Positions 1 through 12,632 of a DNA stretch of 64,000 nt are shown piece by piece (position 1 is the stretch's first letter; each line of letters opens with the position of its first letter). Under the pieces are notes generated by a model. It was not told where the DNA came from, did not search any database, and was given only the letters and a program-made list of their open reading frames with translations. This DNA is from Gonocerus acuteangulatus (taxonomy: Eukaryota > Arthropoda > Insecta > Hemiptera > Coreidae): the NCBI GenBank assembly GCA_946811695.1, contig OX328125.1:46180845-46244844 (forward strand). The letters run 5' to 3'. A program made the translations under genes and the position numbers.

Positions 1-1602
1 GTTTCTGTTGCACCTTCTAAGTCTTTCTGGTTATCCTAAAAGCAAACAATAAATCTATCAGTGTTGGGCAAAACTAACGTTAGTAAACTAAACTAACGTT
101 AGTTTTACCTAACTAAAACTAAACTAATGTTATATTTTTAGTTTTAGTTTTAGTTTAATTTTAGATTTGTATAATTATTAATCATATGGACTCCGTTTTT
201 AGTAATGCAATTAGTTTAGTTTAGTAAAAGAGACCTAAATTTGTGATTTTAGTTTAGTTTTAGTTAACTAATTTAGTTTATCAAAGAACATATGTTTTCA
301 AATTACGAGAAAAAGCCACAATTTCTTATTCTTAAGCAAGTTCTATTAGTTTTAATAATTTACTTAATTATCGAAATAACATATGATTTATATTAATTAA
401 TGTTATTTTAGTAAAACTAAACTAAACTAAAAAACTAAACTAAATTTTTAGTTTAGTTTTTAGTCAATCCCAAAGATTTAGTTTTAGTTTTAGTTTAGTT
501 TTAGTTTATTCCAAAAAGTGATTTTAGTTTTAGTTTTAGTTTTTAGTTTTGCCCAACATTGAAATCTATATTTATAAAAAAAAACTCTTATAAAGGGATT
601 TACAATCATGAATGTATAAAAAAATAAACCTTTACCTCAAATAAAACTGACTGGTTATTTTTCCTTAGATAATATGCGAAGACATATGTATACATTAAAG
701 TTTGCCTGCACTGGCAGAGAATATCAACAGCTCTCTTTAAAAACTGAACCTGAAATAAAAGTAGACCAATTAAAATTCATAAAACAATGTCAAGCAATTC
801 CAAACTTAGCTTGAGTATCAGGGAGTTATTTTACTTTTTAAGCAAAAGAACACATAACTATCTTGATGGTTCAATGAGTTTAAACATGGATGCTTAAGCA
901 TTAAAAACGTTTCAAGGTCTGGTACTTCTATTTAATTTATTTAGAACAAGTTGAACTCAATTTCGGTATGTCAAAAGTTTCAGGAAAATGGGCCCCTTAA
1001 TACCTTTAAGCTCAAGATCACCTTCAATATTTATAAACTTTTAAGCCTTATTGAAAGTGGCCTAGAAAAATGTTTTCTCAACTAGTGATAGGCTCTGATT
1101 ATCACTGACCCCCCCCCCCAAAAAAAGGAACAATCTATGACATTCAGGGTCCTCTTAATTATTGCTCTCTCGCATATGTGATGCCAACAATTTCTAGAAA
1201 TACAAAAGGAGAATACATTTGATTAAGTGGCCAGTGGTTACATATCAATAAGAGCGAATTATGCCCAAAATCTTTGTGAAGTGATTCAAAGAGAATTATT
1301 GAGATGTCCTCTAGCATGACAACATTCGAATTCGCAAAAGTCAATCAGCTCCAACTGCTCTTTAGGCCTGATGTAGCCCCTAGTGACTTAATTCTGTTCT
1401 TCAATTTGAAAACGATGGTTGCTTTTCCAACATAATAATAAGTGTTTTAGAATAAGAGGGTATCCATTTGAAAAATAACATCTATTTTCTCGTGTTAAAA
1501 AATGATCATTCCTCACTTGAGTCTACAAAAATGGTAATTTTTGAAGAACTGGCCAATTGATAGCCCAATTGTTAATACGCCATTAAAAGAAATACACACA
1601 CA

Positions 1603-1678
<76 letters not shown>

Positions 1679-4600
1679 AATGATATATTACATTCACGAA
1701 AACATTTTTGAATTCGAATAGCCATTGAGAGCTTGAAAAGCCCGCACAAACTACAAATCCTGATATACTAATAACATCGTATTATATACGATCTAAATTA
1801 ATAATATTGCTGGACAATGCTGATGTACAATAGATATAAATTAAATGTATATTCAAGCAATAATGAATTAATCATTTTATCCAAATATAAACCGACAAAA
1901 TGCGGAAGGTAGTGGGAGAAGACGCCAATTTTCCTGCTAACAGAGTTCAGTCTATCTATGTCCTCCGCGGAGAACGGAGTCAGAGTCTATCTACAGCCAT
2001 CACAGAGTACGGAATCTCAAGGTGTCTATGTCTATCTCCAGCCACAATGGTGTACTCAGTCTCAGTCTAAGTATAGCCACCATAGAGTACGGAGCAAAAG
2101 ATCTGTGTCTAACAAGGGGAGTATACAGCGATGGGGTCACCGATTTGGACCATTTTTTTTCTGGTGATTCTACATCGAAAAATAGTCGACACGTATCCGA
2201 GCGTTCCGTCCAATGTGCCTCAGGAGCCAAGAAATAAAATAAAATAGGTTGAAAGTGCTTTATTTTTGATATGGAGCTTAGAAGATATCGACATGATTCT
2301 TTCACCAATTCATTCGTTTTACTGAGTAGATTAAAGGAAAAATATAATCGTTAAACAATAATATATTTATCATCAAATAAATTCAAAAATATGCTTACGT
2401 TTACAAGTAAACTAGTATTATACATTTTTTTACACCAAAAATTATAGCAGAAACCCTAATGTGGTGTATATCATTGAAAACAAAAAATAATGATTTTTCC
2501 CAGTCTAGAAGAGACTAAAAATTTGTAAGCGAAAAAGTAACCAGTTGTTTTGAAATTCAATATCTCCCCTTGAGATTATCCGATTTTTACGTAATTGAAA
2601 TCTTTCAAAAGAAGAAAGACTCCTTATTCTAACCATATAAATGACTGTTGTATTATCTCTAAACATACTTGCAAAAAATGGTTCTCAAAGTAAAAATAAA
2701 ATGTAAACGTTTTTGCATATAACGTCAATACCAGAACTCGTAGAAACACCCCGATTGGAAGGAAATGTGTTTTATTAGGGCCTTTATCGACCCTCCAAGT
2801 TTGGTTTGAATCGGGTAAATATTCGTTGAAATATGGCCAGATTGTTGAATCTTTAACAAAATTTTAAGGGTCCCCCCTAACCAAAATTTAAAATACATTT
2901 TTTTTTATTTTTGTAATATTCCCAAAATTTTAATTTAGGGGTTTTTCAATGTGCTAAAAACGAATCTGACATCCGTTTTTAAATAAAAAATTGTTTTACA
3001 TACTTGACTCTATAGAAGTCATTATTCTGCCAAAATATTCCATATACCTACAATTAAAAAGTTATCTATTATAAAAAAAAATAATTTAAAAACGGTTGTC
3101 AGAGTCGTTTTTAGCACATTGAAAAACTCCTAAATTCAAATTTACATTGACACACATATACATATATTTCAACAGTAAAACATCTCTCAGCAATAGGTTT
3201 GCTAAAAGCACCACTGTGAGTATGTAAAGAGGGATGACGACCAATGAACAGCCTGGTAATGGTAATGATAATGGCCTCAGTTAACATAATTCTATGAAAT
3301 TAAAATATTATGATTATTTTTATTTAATATGAAGTTAAGACTCATTAGTAAACGATGACTATAGTCCGATCGCAAACCAAAGACCAGAAGTCCGGAGGGG
3401 AGCTAGGCCTTCCCCTACATGGGATAAAGGCGTGTGCGCACTACCTTGTTCTTTTGTTTGCAGGCGAACTGTAATATTATTTGTTTGGAAAATTTAAAAT
3501 TAGTTATCCCTTTGGCCAGAAAAATACGAAAACATGAACCAAGAATATTGATTTTATTGAAGTCTGAAGGACGAAGAAGAACGTAATATTTGGGAGAAAA
3601 AAAAAGGGAATAATTTAACGAATAATTACCTCAATCCATGACATACTATGCTGCTGCATTTCTTCCATTTTTTCCTTCACAGAAGCATATAATTTATGTT
3701 CAAATTTTAGAGACTGCATGTGATTCATGTATCTGTTGCAGTAAAACAAATAGCGTTGAAGAGCAGCTCGAGATCTTTCTTGAGCATCTCTAGCTGCTTT
3801 AGCTTCTTCTTCATCATAACGATTACAATTATACCTGCATATATAAAAATTATTAGCTGTTAATTCTAGAATAACTACTGCTATTGTAACTTATTTTTTT
3901 TAATTAATTCACAGGAAAATAAAACAATCAAGACTAACCATGATGAGCCATGAGGCTCCCAGGGTCCCAGGCAAACCCAGCAAAAGTCAGCTTTGCAGTT
4001 CTGGTTTTTACATACCATGTGATTACATCCGCCATCTTTTTCAATAGTAACATTGCACTTTGGGCACTCCTAAAACAAAACCAGAAATTTTGAGCATTTA
4101 TTGACATCAACAATTATTCATAAAAAACATGCATACTTTGGAGGGAGAAAAACATAAACCGCCAGTACAGAACTATAACTTAAACAAATCAATTATAAAT
4201 TTACTTAATTTTGTTTCTACTCATAGAGAGATTCATTTTTTTCTTTTTTTAAGCTTAGAACACAAAACACTCATAATTTTTATGACAATCATAGAACTGC
4301 CTGAGATCATACGGATGAACCTGTTTTGACAAATCCCGGCTTCAGTACCTTGCTGCGTTTAGGTATCCACAACATTGGGATAGACAAAGAATACAGCAAA
4401 GACACAGACGATTAATATTTAGATTTATCTTGTGAAAAACAAAATTTTGTTCATTCAATTGATTTTTTAAATGGTTCATGTTTTAAATGGCATTCTTACT
4501 TGTGTTCTGGGTTCTCTCTCAATTACACAACTGAAATTCATATTTCAACATTATTTTAGAAAATATTAGGTTATTAATTAGCGGGTGTTTTGACCAAAAT

Positions 4601-7600
4601 TCCAGAATTGCCACTGAGTAATGGCAGCGCCCAGTGAAATACAAACAATTTTTCCAGGTGGTTCTGGTCAAATATAAGTCCAAGGCTTTTATCTGATGTA
4701 CAATATTTTATAAGGATTTTGTTGACGGAAAGAGTTGGAAAGAGAAAAGCGGAACTTATGAGGGATTTCAAACTTAATAAAAAACTGTGGATTTGTCCAG
4801 AATGACAAAAGGTTAATTAGGTGCCGCCCAAGCATTGATATTATTCAGATCAACGTACAGTTTATCCACAGTATTTCACAGTAAAAAGGAATTAACCCAT
4901 TTAGCGCCAACATTGCGTATACGCAACATTTTTGTTAGATTTTTTTTTTTTTAATGTTATCCATTGTGGTAAAAAGTTGAGGATACGTTTATTTCATTGT
5001 TTATTAGTCACAGCTGATGTTATGATTCCCTTCATCCTGTTACTTTAATTTTTTAACTGCGGAAATCCACTCAGAACTATCACTAAATTTTGAAAAATAG
5101 CAACCTCTATTTGACGGAACTCTAAGAAATTTTGAAATGATGAAGGATTACGTAGAGTGTGGTTTTTCTTTACCTTTGAGCATTCTTCTTTACAATACAT
5201 TTAGAATGAAAGAAAAAAACATTATCTTGGTAGAAATTTTTAGACTGAGAGAAAATGTTGCGTATACGAAACGTTCGCAGGATGCGGGGTCAGAGTCAGG
5301 CAAGTGCCCCCTTGAGTCGGTCAAGGAAATGTCCAAAAAAGAAAGGGGCACTTCGATTACGCGTTTAATTCTGTCCATGAAATTAGTGTAGTATGGTGGA
5401 ATGACAACTCTATCGTCACTATGGCTAGCAACAAGCATTCTTGGGGGCCTTTGGGTACCGCAAGAAGATACTCCTGAAAAGAGAATAAAATCGTCAACAT
5501 CGATCAGCCTAATGTTGTAAAACAATACAACACAAATACAGGAGGAGTCAATTTGCATGACAATTGCATTGCCAATTATAGAATAAAAATTAGGAGTAAG
5601 AAATGATGGTGGCCCCTTTTTATAAACATGATTGATTCCGCATGTGTCAATGCTTGGAAAATCCGTGAACAATAAGAAAACTCCACAACTTGATTTTAAG
5701 TCATACGTAGCAACCTCATGGCTGTCCGCCGAAAACGTGCCTCTTGTATCACTTCCTTCTCCGACTACTACCACTTTGGTAGTCAAGACTGGGCGATCAT
5801 CAAAGTCGACAGTGCTCGATGAAATCAGGTTGGACAGGATCGACCATACCATCATCAGGGATTCGTCAAGAAGAAGATGTAGGAAGTGCCAGAGCCAGAC
5901 AATATACAAGTGTGAAAAGTGCCAAGTTCAGCTCCATCCAGAGTACTTTAAATCTTATCATTCATAGTTATTCATAAGTATTTTCTTAAATTTTAAAAAT
6001 TTATAGTACAGTAGGGTTCCGATTAACCGAGTCGATGGGTGCCAAGGTTACCTCGGTTAATCGAAATAATCGGTTAATCGGAACCATACCAATAGCAATT
6101 GGAAATGTAGGTTGTTTTTGAATAAATCTACTTATATGCTAAACAAAACAAACTAATATTTGATAATTAATAATAATGCATAATAATAATATGTAGTAAT
6201 AACAATAATAACAGAAACTCGGCGCTAATGGCCTAGATGTTGATGCGCCGTAAAAAAAATAAATAAATAAATAAAAAATAAAATAACAGAAACCGTGAAA
6301 TTATTTTTTAAAAAAGAAATCTTTAATTATGGCTTGCCTAAATGAACTTTTTCTGTTGGCAGCAGCTGTGTCCCTCCGTTATCTTAGAATCATGAGTTCA
6401 TTTGGCGGTAAATCGCTTCTGCTTTCTAAATAGAGAAGGTATCTGTGAAGCAGATTGAAACCCTCTTCATGTCTTATTTTTGGGGGAATGGTTTCCATGT
6501 CTTAATAATTTCACTTCCGTAAGGACTGTCGCTCTGTTTATTGTGTCGTCGTTTAACCAATCTATAACTTCGGAATCCATTATATCCGGGGGGTTGAGGT
6601 CTTTTAACAAATCGCACAACTGCTGATTTGTTGGAGCTCCGTAAATTGTCTGGCTATCATGGATAATTCGAGGCCACAGGTTTTTCCAGGCTTTATTTAC
6701 TGTGCTTTTTGTTACAGAATGCCAAGAATCAGCAGCCATATAAATCACATACTTAATAGATATTTTCTTTAATTTTTGAATTAACCCTTCCTCTTCTGCT
6801 AATAGCATTTCAGACAATAGCTTCTTTTTGTAGTATCGTTTGAAGGCCGAAATTACTCCTTGGTCCATGGGCTGGATTATTGATGTGACATTTGCAGGAA
6901 AAAACATAATTTTATCCCCCCCCCAGTCTTGACACCTCGGTTAATCGGGATCTCGCTTGACCGGACCTCGGTTAATTGGAACCCTACTGTATTCATATTT
7001 GTATTTTTATATTTAAAAATAATTTTAAATACACTTTTTGTTGTTATTTTGTCAATTCTGTTAGATTCCTATAATAAAATAAGAAATAGATTTTTAAATT
7101 CTCATACAGCCCTTCCCAAGTACGCCATTTCCCGCCAATGTTGCGCATATGCAACGTTTTCTCCTGAGGACACGATAATCGATAATTTTTTTACTTTTTA
7201 TCTCGATTTAAGCATAAAAAAACAGATTTCGTCGCATTGAAAAAAATTACACTATTTCGATGTCCGGGTGGAAATGTGTTAAAACAGAGGTAGATCTATG
7301 TGTCATCAACATAAAGATAGAACTTGGAAGAGAAAGGGCAAAACTCGAAATCCGGATATTGGGAAATTGAAGTCAAAGTTCTAGAAGTGCTTCAGGATAG
7401 CAAGAGCGAATGTTTACTCTATGGAATGCTGGTTCATAAACCGGATTGAAAAACTATGCAATTGAAATTCAATGTTTTAATTTTAATTTATACGAGTAAT
7501 TTATGGGCAACAAAATGCTAGCAAGGGAGTTTCAGACCCGGGATTGCCCTTTAAAATCGGACACTGATATTGAATGAAACTGTGAGAGAACTAAATGCGA

Positions 7601-10600
7601 ACCACAGAAACAAGGTGAAGCGTCATGTTATCAACATTTTTCTGACTCAGAAAATAAAATAAAAACTAATTGATTTTTCAGATTGGCCTCTCCTGACATT
7701 AAAGTTCTAGTGTTCAAATTGATTTTTATTGTATTTAGCATTAATTAAGTGTGATACGGATTAACTAAAAATTTAATTTGATACGGGTTCTTTCCAGTTT
7801 TTCTTATAAATGGTCAAGAAAGTTGTAATTTTACAATAGTTTGTGGAAATAGAATATTGAGGAAGGTTTGTGCACATGGGATAAATAACAGTAATAAACA
7901 TTTATTAAAACGCAAGAGAAAAAATATACCTTTGTATTAGCAGCAATCCAATTCGATGTTTCTGAATCATCGTCACATTTTTTTATCCATCTTTTAAGTA
8001 GATGACATTTGACTGGATCATGCCAAGCTTCGCCACAAGCAAAACAGAATGTATGCAAACATTTGCAAACAACAGGCCTGGCTTCAACATGAGACACTTT
8101 TATTGCATTGTTGCAATCTGGAGACGGGCACCAGCGTAAAAGTCTATTACACTAGAACCAAATATAAAATATAGAAATAATGTCTGAGACACTAAATAAC
8201 TAATGGATAACAAAAAAAAAAAAAAAAAAAAAAAAAAAATGAAAATGTTGTCTCACAGGAGCTATGTAAGCCAAGCACACTCCTAGGGTAAGGTGTTTAG
8301 TCATGATACATCTCTGAGAAGTGTGCTGGAATTACCCAACAATAATAAAATGATTATAAAAATTCTAACTCTTTTAAAAATTTTCTAGCAAGCTGACTCA
8401 ATTAAGTAAAAATATTTTTCCTGGTACGGCCAGTATAGGAAAATTGATAGGTTCTGAGTGAAACACTACTTCTAATGGACCAATTTACTTAGTTAACAAA
8501 CTCCTCATGCTACAATCAATTGTTATGGGAATGCATAAGAGTAACAGGAGCATGTAAAAATAATTTTTACAGTGGTCATTTTTGTTATCTAGAAGACAGG
8601 GTTCACAAAGAATTGAAGAAATGAGTATAAAAGGAATGTGCTAAAATTCAAAAGTAAGTTTTATAAATTATACAGTTTTATAAATTATCATACTTTTTAA
8701 GCTAAAGAATATTTCATTGATAAAATCTAAATTAACACTATTTACATTTTTTTTTTTTTTTTAAATGCAGTGGACTTTCATTAGCTTGTCACTGCTTTGG
8801 GTATCTTTATAATACTAGACTAGATATGATATCGGGGGATTTGGGGAGTACGGAATACTAACAACCTACAACTTGGAATAGTTAACGCTATTACGCCCCC
8901 AAAAGAAAAATATTTTTTCTAAACTAAGTAATCTTATTTAATTTGAGGTTTTTATGACACATTTTTATCGATGAAATCAAAATCAAAATTGCAGGGGGGG
9001 GGGGAGCCATATGCCCCCTATTATACTATAAAAAATTATGACACTAAGAATTATGAAAATATTATGACATTAAAAAAAACCTTGTGAATCAACAAAAAGA
9101 AAAATGTACTGGAGTACTTGAATTGGATACACAAAATAAAAAAAACTATACTGTGCCAAGCATAATCCATAGAATCTGAAGGTTCATTTCAAGCACATAG
9201 AATAAAATAAAAAACTAACCTCTACAAAGCTGTTAGTGATAAGATGTTGATATTTCAGCTTGACTTTAGAGTCTCTAACAAGGCGCATTACCGTAGCATC
9301 ATCAACAAGGATGTCACATCCATGAGCAGCACAAGCGATTGTTTGGCCAACCCCTTCTTCCATTATCTTGGTGGTTAAATATTCGCCCCAGCATCCAGTG
9401 CAGAATCGATGGCCGCATTCAAGACCTGTCATCATCTGAAAACATAAAAAGGGAGTTTGATGTCAAAGCATTAAAGTTTTGTTAATCAACAGGAATGATT
9501 CCCACCCCATCAATTGATGAATTACATTAAACATTCTTCATACTGTATCACTACCATATAACATGAGTTTACATAAATCTATCACAAAACTAATAAAGTC
9601 TTGATATGTTTAAAAATAAAAACAATTTAAATACGAATTGAATACGTTTTCTTAACACTTTGAGGACCGACGGCTTCAAACAAAATGTTCATCAGGGCCC
9701 AAGTCTTCCTTTTGTATAGTTATTTCGGCAAACATATAAAAAATAAATAAATAAGTGAAAAAAACTTTTAAAATTATGTAGTTTTAGTGGATTAATTACA
9801 ATTTAGTAAAATGTCAAATACTCCGCGATAGCGGGCCCGCTGACGGAATATTTTGGGCGGATTCACTATCATACGATACCAGACCCGCAAACCTAACAGG
9901 GAATACGTCATGAGGTCCCAAATCAAATAAGAAGCGTATAGAACAAAGCCTGAAGTAGCGGAATAGGAAGAAAGCCAAGCTATCTGCTGACGCATATGCC
10001 ACAACGCTGGGCCCGCAGAACACATCTCTGTGACGCATATGCCACGACGCTGGGCCCGAACATATTAACGCTTTTAGTAGTGGTAATAAGTGAGGGTTTA
10101 TTGGCACTCAACATCAAAGGTCATTAGCGCTTCTTTACGATTCTAGGATACAACTCATCTATTTTTGTTATTATTGAAGTCTAATAAAATTAGAAGTAAA
10201 TAAAAGGCCCAGAATTGCCGGAAATGTGCCTTCTTATGAGAGTCCATAAAGTTTAGAATAGAAACTCTTAATATATCTTCTTTAATCAAAACACTTTCAA
10301 AACTTCCAAGTACTTTCCTTTCGGTAGTTCTTTCAGAATTTCCACTTCAAATTATTTGGCAAGACATTTTTTAGGCGTTTAAATGACCAGTGTACATTTG
10401 GAAATATTTTGCTACCATTTTCAGGAAATTTAAGAAAGTACATGAGAAATTTAAATTGGTCATGTCGGTCTAAGGAATATTTTTTTTTTGTTATATTTCA
10501 TCTACTCTTAGGAAGGTCAAGGGGAAGACGAGAAGAGACTGTGGTGTGAGGAACACGACAATAAGAGCAAGCCTCGATATTCAATCTAATGAGGAAATTT

Positions 10601-12575
10601 TGGAAGATTATAGCTTGGGGTGGTTTGGATACGTTTCCCATATGGCATAAAACCGCATAAACAGAGCTAACTACTTCTGAGACTTCCTTGCAATCACCAC
10701 AAAAGAGACTGAAAGGAAGACTCAGAAAGACTTGAACAAAGGATAGAGAGAGGAATTTCAAATAAGAGCTCTGGAGAGAAAAAGGAGGAGGCAGCTATAG
10801 CTCGTTCAGTTAGATGGAATAGTTCTAATCCTGTTTATGCAGAATTCTGAGGGAAATATTCCCGACGGTTCTGCCATTTGCATTTCCATTACTATGAACA
10901 ACAGGCTACTTTAAACTCAATACAAACTGATTATGTCTCGTTTAGGACCAGGGAAGGCTTTGAGAGGTCAGGCAAGGGAGATCATTTATCAATACTAAGC
11001 CAAAACAAAGGCTAAAAACAATTTATGCGTAAACCTGTTTAAACAGATGGTTTAGTAAGAGGGAAAAATTGGCGTTAAAAAATCTTTCTGTTATAACCTT
11101 ATCACTAGGAGGTTTACATCATTTTTAGTCTTAGTTCTGGCTAAGTATTCATAAATATTAGACAATATTTCTATTGTCTGACCTCTCAAAGCCTTCCCTA
11201 GTCTTAAACGATACATAATCAGTTTTTATAATGTTTCACGTATTGTGTTGTTCCTTGAAATGGGGAATATTTCCTTCAAAATTTTGCGCTTGCGGAATTG
11301 TCTGTCTATCTGAGCAGGCTATAGCATAGGATTAGGATTTATGTCAGGATCAGGCTCTACCAAAAGATGAAAGATAAAGAAGAAGAAGTTAAAGGGGTAT
11401 AATTATGTACTTACAGGGACAGGTAGAATAGTGTAACAAATTTCACATTCTTCAGTTCCTGAACTAGATTGCTGTTTTGGTAGTACCTGAAACAGTTAAA
11501 ACCTTTCAGCCCTTTTAAAGAAATATTTATAGAGAGCTACAGCAGCTACGTTATAAAATTATGTATTTTGCAATGAGTTAATAATACAAATGGTTTTCAA
11601 TTAAAATCGTTTAGAATAGATGTATAAGGATTAACAAGCATTTTCAAGGCATGTTTAAAAAGTCCGTCACACAGGAGCTGCATAACTAAGCACTTTCCTC
11701 AGAATTTTTTTTAGTGTAGACTACATTACTGAATAATTTGCTGTAAATAACCTATATAAATAAAATAAAAACGTGAATAGTTCTGCTCATTTACATTTCT
11801 TATGAGGCCTGTTCAATTATTAATTTTGTAAATAATTTGCTTCCTGAGTTATGTTAATACATGATACTGTACTACTTAATAAATATACAAAAACTTCACA
11901 TTCCGTCTTTTGATCTGACGCAGGAACAGGATACAGTCCCCATAGTGGGAGATAGCGCTCCTTGTGGCGCCTTTGCGAACATACGTCTGGCTGGCTAATT
12001 GTAATGAAACAGACTTTAAACTAAACCCTCCTTTCCAATAGACCGATTTACTTCATTTTTACAACACTTCTTTCTCATGAGATACCCACGACGCATACCG
12101 CATTTCGTTACAATACAGCAGAAATTACGACTGTTATGAGTATATTAGTACTTTAGGTCCGGAGTAAACCCCCCCTCCAAATAACCCGATTTAGTTTATT
12201 TTTACAACCCATTTTTCTCTGTTGATTACCACCACGAATACCAAGTTTCGTTGAAATGTAACAAAAATTACGACTGGCAGTGGCAAATTGGTATTGTGGG
12301 TCCGGAGTAAACCCCCCTTTCTAATGAACCGATATAGTTTATTTTTACAACGGAATTCTCTCTTTAGATCAAAATAACGAATACCGAGTTTCGTTGAAAT
12401 ATAACAAAAACTACGGCTGGTATGGTCAAATTAGTGTTTTGGGTCCGGGGTAAACCCCCCTCCTGGTGGACCGATTTTAGTGGTTAACGAACTCGTTCAA
12501 TCGTTTGCTATTTGAACGCTATATACCACGTTTCATGAAGAAAAAACAAAAACTCTGGCCGCTATCGTGTTAACA

Positions 12576-12632
<57 letters not shown>

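Larger units (their letters stand above)
4892..7282 (+). mobile_element. Degenerate piggyBac element with a nested Tigger
   Basis: Both ends lie at TTAA (4892-4895 and 7279-7282). The left end TTAACCCATTTAGCGCC is partly matched by the inverted right end TTAACACATTTCCACCC. Palindromic motifs like TTGCGTATACGCAA recur near both ends (about 4914, 5261, 7140). Inside is a broken piggyBac transposase on the plus strand. A Tigger with its own TA duplication is inserted in the 3' part, so it is younger. The element sits in ari-1 intron 5. Confidence 0.75.

Noticed and set aside
5190..5909. 239-codon minus-strand frame
   Set aside because: It is antisense to recognisable piggyBac transposase blocks and shows no family of its own.
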